From Sabellastarte sp. h YS-2021 (Eukaryota; Annelida; Polychaeta; Sabellida; Sabellidae), in contig OZ024936.1 in NCBI GenBank assembly GCA_964017235.1, positions 57,897,028 through 57,961,027 on the forward strand: 64,000 nucleotides of DNA, read 5' to 3'. The notes beneath the pieces were generated by a model. That model saw nothing but the letters and a program-made list of their open reading frames with translations. It did not search any database and was not told the DNA's origin. Each line of letters opens with the position of its first letter. Position 1 is the stretch's first letter. Both the position numbers and the translations under genes were made by a program. Below, piece by piece: positions 49,801-56,878 of this stretch.

Positions 49801-52800
49801 TTGCATGGTGCGGGCCATTGCTTGAGTAATAGATCTATTAAAGGTAATCAAAAAGTCCAATTCTTCTGTGGCCTGGCGAAGTTTGCTGGAAGATTTGCCC
49901 TTTGAAGTGACACCTTGGATGATCTTCAATTTGCTAGACATGTTTTCCGGCACTATAGTAAGGTAACGACTGAAAGCTGCAGCCTGATTACACATGTACG
50001 TCTGGTCGCATGCTGCCCATTCCCATTTCCTTAAAGTATCCTGTGACACTGGACAGGAAGCAGGTGCTGATGGCAAAGAATGACCAGCTATTCTTGGAAA
50101 ACTACTGTTAAGTCTTGCTGGTTCACTTGTCCCGGTGTACACTTTCGACCGGGAGAAGTCCTTCTTCTCAGTGTGCATCCCATACCACTTAAGTGTCTTG
50201 GGTGGCTTGATAAACTGATTTTTACACAAACCAGCAGTTTCAGAGTTGCGAGTGGGGTAGCCTTCCTGCACAGTGAGATTCAGTTTTTCAAATTTCCGAC
50301 ATAACCATTCGTCAACTGGTACTTTGACTGATACTTTCCTGGTTTGAGAGGACCTGCTACTGGTAAATGGGTTATCATTGTGTGAAGATGAAGCTGAGTC
50401 AAACTCTGGTATGTCATTCCAGGCCATAAATGACCTCACACCACGTAGAGTTTCCCTGTAACTCTGTTCAGCAGACAGTTCTTGGTCCCCTTCCAGCAAT
50501 TCTTCTTGATCCGGACCAACGGATTCCAAGTCAGAGACCCCCCCTTCATCAGCTATACTAGAAGACTGGTCACTGACGTTTCCTGCTTCAGAAGCCGGTT
50601 CCTCAACAGAGACTGTGGGACAGGAAACAGTGGAGGAACGTTACTTGGTTGAGGGGGGCACCTCATGTCTTTCAGCAGCAACAGGAAGGGAAGCATCCGG
50701 GCCAGTAGGTGAAAACTCTGTGCCGGTACCAGGAGCCTCAACAGGCCGGGTGGCTGACACATCACCGGAACTCTCGATCTGCTATCTGCCAGGGAGTGCA
50801 CCGGGAGCCTCAACAGGCTGGGTGGCTTTCTTTCCTTCCTCCAGACCTGTAAGATGACTTGAACCGGTAGGCTGCTTATGACTGGTAGAACCGGGAGCTG
50901 CCTGCCCTGGTGGAATGAAGGGCCTGTCAGACACCACTACATCACTGCTCTGAACCGGTTCTACAGGAACTGTGAAATTCCAAAAACAAAGCTTCCAGTC
51001 TTGAGAAACGTTCAGACCATTGGGTGGCCAGTTGCATTTTCTGTTCTTCACAAATCTGGCAGGGTTTCTTGACTTTCTTCTCAACACACGCATCAGATCC
51101 CAAACCCTTTTCACGGCAACGTGCACACTTGGTGTGACTGTCAAATAAAGCCATAGCATGGCTGCACGTGCCTCTTCTCTGGCCAGGGGACGCCATAATG
51201 TTCCAGAAGTATAATAAGTTTGATAAAATAAAATAAGAGTTGAAATAATAAAGTTGTCTTCAAAAATCTTCAGGTTTTAAAACACAGCAGAAAACACGCC
51301 TGTACACTCCATGCACCAAACGAAAAAGACGCGATGTCATCCTGTCAAGACAGGAAGTATGCATGAGGTGACACCTGTCGAATGTACACTCTGTGACCGG
51401 TCCTGCCGGTAGTTATACAGGATGACTTTTTCTGTCATTTGGCGGGACCGGTCGCGCCGACCGGTAAAGCAATTATCCATTGGATAGGATGTATTAACGC
51501 AATAAAAATAATATTTAACTCAAATAACTATGAATGTTATTTCCTTGTAAAAAGTCATTTTTCAACATTTATTTTCTAGCATTTCCAATACTTTTAAAAA
51601 AATTTTGTCAAAACCTTACGATTAAGTTTAAATGAAAAGCACCACAAACTACAAAAATTTCCTTTTGAAAGGGGAAAATAATTTTTAAAGAAATAAAAAA
51701 TTGAGTCAAAATAGCTTGATGCATGTCAAAGAATCACTATTTTTGCCCACCTTAGAAGACTTAAAACAATATTACGCAGTGGTTAAATCACGGGACATCC
51801 CAATACGTAACTTACTGGCTAAATGTCTGGAAATTATTTCATTGGTTGATTTTTATCTTAGTTTTCTATATTGTCACAAAATCTGGGAAATCTGTGATCT
51901 TCTCATGAATATTAATGAGTTGGTGCTACTGCCGTGAGTTCTCGAGTTTAAAGTATTTGATCTTCTTTGAGGCTTTTCATTTTGTAAAATATTGCTACAA
52001 TCCCAGAACAAGGCATCCTGTGATATAAAGCACTTCCCTAGAATAAGCATTTAGCACTTCCTGACATATAGCCAATATGTTGGGTGAGCGGACAATTGGC
52101 CGGTGACTTTTTAAAAGTTGTTTTAGAATATGTTTTTTTCAATTTTATTGACACAAAACATACAGGATTGAACTCATCAAAGTGTTTCACAAGCACTGTT
52201 ATTGGTATACAGGGTAAAACAAGGTTATAACAATTCATCAAAACATATTAAGCACTATCATTGGTATAAACAAATGAAACATAAAATAGCAATACATCAA
52301 AACATTACATTATCATTAGCACTGCCATTGATATAAACACTGAAACTGGCACAAAGAGCCTTTACTTCTTTATTATAGCAATCCTGAGTAGTTATCAAAG
52401 AGCCTTCACTTCTTTATTGTAGCAATCCTGAGTAGTTATCAAAGAGCCTTCACTTCTTTGTTGTAGCAATCACATGTAGTTATCAAAGACAAACTCTTGC
52501 AGCAATCCTAATTACAAATTCTGATTAGGAAAAAAGGCTTTTGGTTCTTTCATGATCTTTACAATAAATGGAAGCAGGTAATGAAAAATAAATTTATAAG
52601 CATATCATTATTATAAGATTTCCTAATTATGAGCAGCTAAACAAAAGAAAATTTTAAGGCAATCTGAGTAGGAATCAAGGGACCTTTAGTGTGTGCATCC
52701 TAGCAAAAAGGCATACTATGACTCTATTTGCAATATGAAGACAACTTGCAAAATTTAAAACAATATTAAAACAACTTTTAAAAAGTCACCGGCCAAATGT

Positions 52801-53433
52801 CCTACCCCCCAAAAAGTCACCGGCCAATTGTCCCACCGGCCAGTTGTCCACCGGCCAATTGTCCACCGGCCAATTGTCCCGGATTCATATGTTGTATATC
52901 GGGACATCCCGGGACATAACCTTTAAATATGTTTTCCCGTTGGAAAGCCATAGTTTTGTACATCTTTCTGTAATTTCGAAAAAGAAAATAAGTATACTGG
53001 GTGTTATGCAATAATATGTGCATTATTTGGCATTTTTCATTTCATAAAAATCACTTCCTGGTTTAGATCTATGTAGATTGTTTATCCACATACATTTTCC
53101 ACTAACTAACTCCAATAAGGCTTGTGAATATGTAATCACACTGAATCAGAGACTTAGCGGATTTTGTGACTTATATTTGTGATCATTTTGGTTTACGTTA
53201 GTCATCATTGTCCGTTTACGTTGCCATATCGAAAACCCGTCCATCAAGGATACTGTAATATCGCTCACAAATTTGGGAATTTCTTTGTGCACTAGCATCG
53301 GCTTCACTCAGAACCCTTTTTTGGTATTAAGTACATTGTAGTTATTGAGTACAAATACCATACGATTGTTTTACACAAAAACATATGATTTTATAGTATT
53401 TTATTACATTTGCTTTCTTTGAAAACGCCATCG
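19752..53433 (-). CDS. SF3B6: SF3B6 (p14/SF3b14a), spliced, four exons
   Basis: Splicing factor 3b subunit 6, the small RRM protein of the U2 snRNP SF3b complex that sits beside the branch-point adenosine and binds SF3B1. Coding exons: 53433-53410, 39443-39325, 22936-22798, 19844-19752 (24+119+139+93 nt), giving 124 residues plus stop; the human protein has 125. Every junction has GT/AG and matching phase (0, 2, 0). The RRM shows RNP2 (ILYVKNLP, residues 18-25) with Tyr20 corresponding to human Tyr22, which contacts the branch adenosine, and RNP1 (RGTAFVVY). The block [20 protein letters not shown] is essentially identical to human. The basic C-terminal tail is the most diverged part. The gene looks intact. 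Introns of 13,966, 16,388 and 2,953 bp are filled with mobile elements. Recognition rests on remembered family sequence. Confidence 0.95.
20291..21705. mobile_element. 1.4-kb TIR element in SF3B6 intron 3
   Basis: GGTGTTCCACTGGAGCCGAC at the left is inverse to GTCGGCTCCAGTGGAACACC at the right. Each is flanked by TGCA, either a 4-bp target duplication or part of a longer TIR. Both subterminal regions carry degenerate repeats of GGCCTGTCGGTTA / GGCTTGTCTGTTA (20380-20600, 21400-21620). No transposase frame, so non-autonomous. Confidence 0.8.
21777..21909 (-). pseudogene. CR1-like LINE reverse transcriptase, C-terminal tail
   Basis: Minus-strand reading [20 protein letters not shown] followed by [20 protein letters not shown] and a stop at 21777. 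This is the same type of LINE ORF2 C-terminus as at 11936 but a different subfamily. Only about 43 codons remain. It sits in SF3B6 intron 3 about 70 bp from the TIR element. Confidence 0.75.
21910..22797. other. SF3B6 intron 3, unassigned part
   Basis: No gene or clear repeat. ACAGGAAGT/ACTTCCTGT occur as an inverted pair 25 bp apart near 22420-22460. Confidence 0.4.
22798..22936 (-). CDS. SF3B6: SF3B6 exon 3
   Basis: Acceptor TTCACTACAG precedes GGGAAACAC at 22936, and donor AAG|GTATGT lies at 22798/22797. The first base completes the Val codon split with exon 2; 46 codons follow, from [10 protein letters not shown] through RNP1 to VLYYQPNK. Residues are almost invariant among animal p14 proteins. 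Confidence 0.95.
22937..23301. other. SF3B6 intron 2, 3' flank of A2
   Basis: 365 bp of AT-rich intron between the exon 3 acceptor and the A2 hairpin end. No feature seen. Confidence 0.4.
23302..39039 (-). mobile_element. Element A, copy 2 (15.7 kb, about 89 satellite monomers)
   Basis: Minus-strand copy: 5' end at 39039 (AACTAGAAATAGGCCGCCCT read on the minus strand), 3' hairpin at 23303-23330 (TCCACCCCCC/GGGGGGTGGA), then a 7-bp simple repeat 23350-23402. Terminal regions are nearly identical to A1, including the diverged first monomers, while the flanks differ, so it is an independent insertion and not a segmental duplicate. It makes up nearly all of SF3B6 intron 2, in sense orientation with the gene. 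Confidence 0.88.
23745..38830 (-). repeat. 169-bp satellite array with higher-order repeats
   Basis: About 89 monomers read as CCAAAAATGGCGGCCATTTT and so on. Distinctive variant monomers recur in blocks: one is at 26078, 28945 and 31818; another at 26247, 29114, 31987, 34691, 37056 and 38238. Spacings of 2867, 2873, 2704, 2365 and 1182 bp are 17, 17, 16, 14 and 7 monomers. The outer edge (38480-38830) keeps the same diverged monomers as the edge of A1. Confidence 0.95.
39040..39324. other. SF3B6 intron 2, 5' end
   Basis: Host intron between the exon 2 donor and the 5' end of A2. AT-rich, no feature seen. Confidence 0.45.
39325..39443 (-). CDS. SF3B6: SF3B6 exon 2
   Basis: Acceptor ATTCAATCAG precedes GTTAGACTG at 39443, and donor AGAGT|GTAAGT lies at 39325/39324. 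It encodes [20 protein letters not shown] (RNP2 inside) then [19 protein letters not shown], with the last Val codon split. Phase 0 at the start fits exon 1. The exon stands in the 435-bp gap between the facing 5' ends of A2 and A3. Confidence 0.95.
39475..41742 (+). mobile_element. Element A, copy 3
   Basis: 5' end AACTAGAAATAGGACGCCCT at 39475 and 3' hairpin ATGTCCACCCC/GGGGTGGACAT ending about 41742. The core of about 11 monomers has mainly a 151-bp period. The 3' conserved region occurs twice (41425-41520, truncated, and 41520-41742). It is antisense to SF3B6 in intron 1, starting 31 bp from the exon 2 acceptor. Confidence 0.88.
39680..41420 (+). repeat. 151-bp satellite array in A3
   Basis: Same monomer as A1 and A2 but lacking the 18 bp around ATACCCTGTGGGTCGAA, so CTTAAATTTCGACGAAATCG replaces the usual junction. 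Spacing is 151 bp at 40641, 40792 and 40943. The first and last monomers are of the full-length type. Confidence 0.92.
41848..42592 (+). mobile_element. Element B, copy 3 (diverged, 3' end missing)
   Basis: Starts GCATCGAAGATGCTCGTA with CATACAGCCCAGGG, then has about three diverged 146-bp monomers (42180-42590). It stops at CAGGTCAAGGT without the usual GC-rich tail and hairpin, where unrelated sequence begins. Confidence 0.65.
42593..43625. other. SF3B6 intron 1, unassigned, with a foldback-rich patch
   Basis: 42593-42800 repeats motifs such as CCAATTGGACTTTCT, AGTCCAACTGGAGTTTCTAC and ACAATTGGAGTTCCTAC in both orientations, suggesting a decayed foldback element. No gene seen in the rest. 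Confidence 0.4.
43626..44477 (+). mobile_element. Element B, copy 4
   Basis: Starts ACATCAGAGATGCCCGTACC with CCACAGCCTGGGG, carries about four 146-bp monomers (43880-44390), CCCGCCCATCCGGACACCAT, GAAAACAATACCCC and the hairpin GACAGCCCCCAAGGGCTG. It ends 23 bp before A4. It lies in SF3B6 intron 1, antisense to the gene. Confidence 0.82.
44500..45802 (+). mobile_element. Element A, copy 4 (about 4 diverged monomers)
   Basis: 5' end AACTAGAAATAGGACGCCCT at 44500 and 3' hairpin ATGTCCACCCC/GGGGTGGACAT ending about 45802. Between them are only four to five strongly diverged satellite monomers (44715-45455), followed by the conserved AAAAGCAATCCCA region twice. This is the shortest and apparently oldest copy, antisense to SF3B6 in intron 1. 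Confidence 0.82.
45803..47837. other. SF3B6 intron 1, unassigned
   Basis: 2 kb of AT-rich intron, no supported gene. The open frame at 46383-46589 shows no recognisable motif. A 49-bp tandem duplication lies at 46828-46927. Confidence 0.4.
46828..46927. repeat. 49-bp tandem duplication
   Basis: CTGTCCATATGTTCATAAAC begins at 46828 and again at 46877. The copies are essentially identical and each ends in CCTTA repeats. Confidence 0.9.
48273..48295. repeat. Poly(C) run of 23
   Basis: Uninterrupted C23 inside the DIRS-like element, between the internal complementary region and the recombinase stop. The length may be unreliable in an assembly. Confidence 0.85.
48536..48751 (-). pseudogene. DIRS-like tyrosine recombinase, C-terminal catalytic part
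   Basis: Seventy-one residues keep the end of the integrase: [15 protein letters not shown] (the HxxR box), ACHWKS (His/Trp box) and [10 protein letters not shown] with the Tyr nucleophile, then a stop. The N-terminal two-thirds of the recombinase, with the first catalytic Arg, is absent; the preceding sequence ([14 protein letters not shown]) joins directly to the end of RNase H in another frame. This enzyme normally integrates the circular DIRS cDNA without target duplication. Confidence 0.8.
48752..49640 (-). pseudogene. DIRS-like RT C-terminus and RNase H
   Basis: The minus-strand frame 49678-48827 contains [12 protein letters not shown] (RT active-site box, with Val where Tyr is common), [20 protein letters not shown], then RNase H with [26 protein letters not shown] and [12 protein letters not shown]. 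The frame breaks near 48900; the last RNase H segment ([20 protein letters not shown]) continues in the frame 48927-48721. RT motifs before the LDD box are missing: the Gag text ends at IRHFE and RT resumes at once near 49618, the scar of a deletion of most of RT. A pseudogene. Confidence 0.82.
49640..51196 (-). pseudogene. DIRS-like Gag, frameshifted
   Basis: Starts with [18 protein letters not shown] and a Cys-rich segment ([14 protein letters not shown]...CQIC), then [15 protein letters not shown]. It continues through several frames (50813-50553) into the long frame 50529-49723 with [55 protein letters not shown] and LARRDSYLD, and one more shift to [20 protein letters not shown]. It aligns with the Gag at 853-2570. 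Several frameshifts; no intact product. Confidence 0.78.
51508..52087. other. SF3B6 intron 1, unassigned
   Basis: AT-rich, no convincing gene or repeat. The open frame 51701-51937 has no recognisable motif. Confidence 0.4.
52088..52879. mobile_element. TIR element with amplified right tip
   Basis: GGACAATTGGCCGGTGACTT, continuing TTTAAAAGTTGTTTTA, at the left is inverse to TAAAACAACTTTTAAAAAGT, continuing CACCGGCCAAATGTCC, at 52767-52802. The right tip is then repeated four more times as CACCGGCCAATTGTCC units to 52879. The interior holds a 44-bp repeat in three copies (52353-52490). Non-coding. Confidence 0.8.
52353..52490. repeat. 44-bp tandem repeat, three copies
   Basis: AAAGAGCCTTYACTTCTTT starts at 52353, 52397 and 52441, followed by GTAGCAATCCTGAGTAGTTA. 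Confidence 0.9.
52880..53409. other. SF3B6 intron 1, first part
   Basis: Unique-looking intron sequence next to exon 1, with donor AAT|GTAATA. No other feature seen. Confidence 0.45.
53410..53433 (-). CDS. SF3B6: SF3B6 exon 1, coding part
   Basis: ATG at 53433-53431 opens eight codons, MAFSKKAN, followed by the donor GTAATAAAA at 53409. Phase 0 joins exon 2 to give [14 protein letters not shown], matching human [14 protein letters not shown]. The length makes the protein 124 residues. The donor is less typical (GTAATA) than the others. No competing start was found within the 20 kb upstream of exon 2. The longer open frame through here (53608-53342) is only chance extension. Confidence 0.82.
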
Positions 53434-53660
53434 TTAAAAACAATAAGCCGATTCGTAGTCTCGACTGCGCATGTCTAAATAAACAGGAAGTGGTCCCTTT
53501 CGAGGAGAAAAACGGGATAAGTGGTTTTCTAGGGATAAATTCTTGTCCTGTTATACATGTCACCGCGAGTTTACGGGTTTTTCCGGAATTTCGGCCGATT
53601 TCGGACATTTCGTACGTTTATTTAACCGGCTGTAAAATACTTTCGGCTAGTGTGAATGTT
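53434..53660 (-). promoter_or_regulatory. SF3B6: Likely SF3B6 5' untranslated region and promoter
   Basis: Immediately upstream of the start codon, with several CpGs in an otherwise CpG-poor stretch, an ETS-like ACAGGAAGTGG (53483-53493), a TGCGCATG motif (53466-53473) and no TATA box at a sensible distance. This looks like a housekeeping promoter. No transcription start can be assigned. Confidence 0.4.
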
Positions 53661-54187
53661 TGGTAGAAAAGAGTGGGAAACGGACATTTTGTTCATTGTT
53701 TCAAGAGTTTTTAGAGAGAACAGATGTGTTGTGATTGAGGGCTGATAGGATGGTTTGTTGTTGAAGGTGGTTGATTATGATTGGAGAGAGGCAGGTGAGT
53801 TGCACTTGTGTTGTATGATGATTGTATGTTATCTATTCAGTGATTGTTTATAGTATTGTGTGCTTGATTCTGCTTGCCAGGAAAGATGAATTTACAAAAC
53901 TTCTATGATTTTGATTGTGTTTATTTACTTGGTGCTTACGGTTTGAGTAATTTGCTATTTTAGTGTTTTTTCCATTAAAAGCAACAATTTAACTGTAATA
54001 GTTCTGAATATTTACATAATTGAAGGAGCTTGTAGTTGTCGGCAACTTAATATTCGCATGTATATATTATTGGCATTTACACATAAATGACATTTATATA
54101 TTATTGGAATTTATTCTTGTGTTATTATATGTGGAAGTAACCAGGATAATTTATATGTATTTTCTGTGATGAAAGCCAACGAATAAT
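53661..54187. other. Upstream flank, possible divergent first exon
   Basis: On the plus strand a good donor, GGCAG|GTGAGT at 53794/53795, lies about 360 bp from the SF3B6 start and could end a non-coding first exon of a divergent transcript. No coding sequence supports it. Confidence 0.25.
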
Positions 54188-55550
54188 TTAACGCTCGACG
54201 ATAGGAGAGGGTTATTGTAATCAGTTTGTTTCTGTCAGTCTGTCTGTCTGTCTGTCTGTCTGTCTGTGCACCGTTTTGCCCTTATAACTCAAAAACTATA
54301 CCATCAATCGAGCTCAAATTTGGTGGGTAGATATTTCATGGGGTACAGACGGAATCTTCCAAATTTGGTGTAATTTGTTTGAAAATTAAAGTCAGGAGAC
54401 AGGTTTTTAAATTTTTAATTGGGTATATACAGTGAAACCTACTTGTCTTCAAAAATCAATATCATGATAGGATTTCCTCCTCATAAATTCTTGCCTTATC
54501 AGATATCCTCTGTGGCTGTGAGTGTAATGTGTAGAACTTGTAATCTCATGGTTGGGGTTCAATACCAGTCAATTCTAAATTTTTTTTTTTTTTAATTTTT
54601 TTTTTTAGGTTTTTTTTAGCAATTTTTTTAAAGGTCTTTTAAAAAGAAAAGAAAAAACACAGCATCTAAAATTTTACTGTTCAAAAAAAAAACTTTAACC
54701 AAGATAAAGTGTTCAACTTGATGGACAATAATAGATCAATTGGGCATATACAGAGAAATCTGATTTTCTTTATTGCATAAGTAAAAAAATCAATATTTTG
54801 CTGTCTGATGATGTCATTACTTAATGATGTCACAATGCAATTGTCATTGTGAGGTCACAAAACCTAGCTTGTGATACGTGTGGTATACTTCTTCTCATTA
54901 AATTTATGTCGTGAAATTGACATAAATACAATTGAGAGGGAAGTGGTGTATTTGTCATGTTTATTTATTTCTGTTTTTTTTTTGTTTGTTTGTTTCAATT
55001 TCTTGACAGTCCATCACAAAAATTTACCCTGAGTAATTTTGACCAAGAAGTGGCTTTTAACCAATATTTTTACCTCTACCAGGAATTTACCGTATGTTTG
55101 TTGTGTGCTTTTTTGTCTATTTGTCTGCCTGTTTTTGGTGTTTAGATTACTCCAGAACTAATGAACAGATCTTTATAAAAAATTTGTGAGTAGGACCTGG
55201 TGAAAGGAAGAAATTACTAATTTTTGGGAAAGACGTGGATCATATTTTGGATACAAAAAAATCATGAATTTTCATAGGTCCCATTTCAATGTATTTTAAT
55301 GATTTTAGCTTTCTACTTCATATTTCTTCAAAAGTAATTACCGGTAATAAATTTTGATGTCAAATTTGAAGTAGGAAGGGACTAGCCATGGGAAGGAGTG
55401 ATTATAGTTTAGGAAAGATCCAATTAATATATTGGATACCAAGAAGCCTCCAGAATTTCTGGAAATGCCACCATGATGGATGCGTGTTATACTTTATAAC
55501 ACTTGTGAGACTGGTCACATCGAGTCGAGCGTTTTGCTCTCTCTGAGTGC
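54188..55550 (-). mobile_element. Element F: element with subterminal inverted repeats
   Basis: AACGCTCGAC (54190-54199) is inverse to GTCGAGCGTT (55524-55533). A (CTGT)n tract at 54236-54267 follows the left end. Near the right end is a small perfect hairpin GTGTTATA/TATAACAC. If the simple repeat marks the 3' side, as in A, D and E, the element lies on the minus strand. The interior is AT-rich and non-coding, with two T/A-rich runs (54575-54650). Confidence 0.5.
54236..54267. repeat. (CTGT)n microsatellite
   Basis: Eight perfect units of the tetranucleotide within element F. Confidence 0.9.
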
Positions 55551-55559
55551 ATCTTGTTT

Positions 55560-55963
55560 ATATTCTGTGATATTTAACGTAATATGTATTTTAAAGTAAT
55601 TTAATATTTATTTGTAAATAGGTTTAATATTTAACTAAGTAGTAATTTAACAGTTTCTAACAGTTACTGAATCATGCCATGATTCTGATTACGGATCTGG
55701 TATTTTCCAGGTGTTTTTGTACAGAATGCTGTGAGTCAAGTGTTGGTACATCACCAGCGGTTTCAAGGTGTTTTTGTACAGAATGCTGTGAGTCAAGTGT
55801 TGGTACATCACCAGCGGTTTTCAAGTTATTCATGGTATGACTACCCCTAGTTAATAAAGAATTAGATTTTAGTCAAGCGTTCTTCTTGTCTTCACCATCT
55901 CATGTCCACCTAAAGTCCACCGCCTAACTACTCACCAGGAGTCAGGAAGGGCAGCGGCAACAT
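55560..55963 (+). mobile_element. Probable 5' LTR (3' portion) of the Ty3/gypsy element
   Basis: Ends in GGGCAGCGGCAACA just before a primer-binding-like TTGGAGCCCC. It contains GTTAATAAAG at 55849, a possible poly(A) signal, and a 57-bp tandem duplication (from 55711 and 55768). The left limit is unknown. No matching 3' LTR was recognised in the window, so the call rests on position. Confidence 0.4.
55711..55824. repeat. 57-bp tandem duplication
   Basis: GTGTTTTTGTACAGAATGCT begins at 55711 and at 55768. Copies are identical over most of their length, ending CACCAGCGGTTT. Confidence 0.9.
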
Positions 55964-55978
55964 TGGAGCCCCTAATGA

Positions 55979-56101
55979 GATCCTGCCAAGACGTCTAGGG
56001 TGGAGTCAATCCGAGGTAAGCTGTAGCAATCAGGCACTGTCAGTCGGTTGAGATGCCGAAGGTCAAGACAAAACCTCAAGGCGCCATTCTTCTTTCGCAC
56101 A
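55979..56101 (-). repeat. Inverted 123-bp copy of the RT region
   Basis: This stretch is the exact reverse complement of 57954-58076 inside pol (RT residues around KNGALRFCLDLRHLNRLT). It follows the primer-binding region directly and replaces the expected leader and N-terminus of gag. Confidence 0.93.
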
Positions 56102-56878
56102 TTCTTCTTTCTACCCTTTGAACAATTTCGGTATGACGTCCAGAGCCTAGTGAAGCAAGGATGCCCAGAGGGAGCTATTCTGACAGCTATTCGAAGATCA
56201 ATCAAAGACCAGGCTCAGGAGATCCTTTTACATATGGGGGAGGAAGCCACCGTGGCAGACATCTTGTGTCGCTATGAAATGATGTTTGGAGATGTGAATC
56301 CGTCGCATGTCCTGTTGGCGCAGTTCTACGCAGCTGAACAGTTGTCGAGTGAAACCATGACTGCTTGGTATGCGCGCCTGGAAGACTTGGCCAGTCGGAT
56401 CATACGGAAGGATGCTTCCATCATCACACCTGATAACTATGACATCATTGTTAACACTCAATTTTGGACAAAAATGTACAACGAACAGATGAAAAACGCA
56501 CTCAGACACAAGTTTGATGTTATGTCGAACCATTCCCAGTTTGTGGTTGAGGCAAGGAAGGTTGAGTCGGAATTCACTGCTAGAACAGCCAAGGTGCATC
56601 AAGCTAATGTGGAACCAGTTCCATGGCTCAAGCAGAGTTTGGATTCAATCATGGAGCGGCTCTCCGCTCTGGAAAGCAAGACTAATCCACAGGTTCAACC
56701 ATCTACACAGGATCAGAGTCAGGCGAAACCACAGTCTATGAATTCGCGCCCCAGGGGGAACAAACCAGGAAAATCATCCAACATCCGTTGTTGGGGGTGC
56801 AACCAAGTTGGACATGTTAGGAGTAAATGTCCTTTAAACTTAAACCGGTCGGAAGGAGGGAGCAGTCCGACCCGGTAA
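56102..56878 (+). CDS. Ty3/gypsy Gag, N-terminus missing
   Basis: Gag polyprotein forming the virus-like particle. The open frame runs in from the inverted RT copy without any ATG near its start; authentic Gag text begins about PFEQFRYDVQSLVKQGCPEG, the start of the retrotransposon-Gag fold, followed by FYAAEQLSSETMTAWYARLE and a Gln/Ser-rich linker. The C-terminus has one CCHC zinc knuckle, CWGCNQVGHVRSKC, that binds element RNA. The frame stops at 56876-56878, overlapping pol, which lies in the -1 frame. The missing N-terminus and start codon make this copy of Gag defective unless initiation occurs at an internal Met. Confidence 0.85.
   Translation, partial: FFFLPFEQFRYDVQSLVKQGCPEGAILTAIRRSIKDQAQEILLHMGEEATVADILCRYEMMFGDVNPSHVLLAQFYAAEQLSSETMTAWYARLEDLASRIIRKDASIITPDNYDIIVNTQFWTKMYNEQMKNALRHKFDVMSNHSQFVVEARKVESEFTARTAKVHQANVEPVPWLKQSLDSIMERLSALESKTNPQVQPSTQDQSQAKPQSMNSRPRGNKPGKSSNIRCWGCNQVGHVRSKCPLNLNRSEGGSSPTR
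56833..56875 (+). promoter_or_regulatory. -1 ribosomal frameshift signal between gag and pol
   Basis: The slippery heptamer TTTAAAC (56833-56839) is in the correct register for gag (codons TTA AAC), followed by a 5-nt spacer and a stem-loop: CCGGTCGGA (56845-56853) pairs with TCCGACCCGG (56866-56875) with one bulged base. The gag stop follows at 56876. A shift of -1 here enters pol as FKLKPVGRRE. Confidence 0.85.

Larger units (their letters stand above)
47838..51507 (-). mobile_element. DIRS-like retroelement copy 2, internally deleted, with inverted terminal repeats
   Basis: Bounded by inverted repeats: 47838-47965 matches the reverse complement of about 51315-51445 (GTCATCCTGTATAA, ACCGGCAGGACCGG, AGTGTACATTCG, CATACTTCCTGTCT). 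The outermost right sequence (CCATTGGATAGGATGTATTA, 51477-51496) recurs inverted at 48075-48110, where a DIRS internal complementary region is expected. The interior reads Gag, RT end, RNase H and tyrosine recombinase end on the minus strand, with at least two large internal deletions. It lies in SF3B6 intron 1, sense to the gene. It could not move on its own. Confidence 0.85.

Noticed and set aside
53342-53608. 88-codon minus-strand open frame as a gene
   Set aside because: Only the eight codons at 53433-53410 are supported, as SF3B6 exon 1. The rest is chance open frame through the 5' untranslated region and intron.
55972-56205. Separate minus-strand RT gene fragment
   Set aside because: It is the antisense reading of the exact 123-bp inverted copy of the adjacent pol, not another element.
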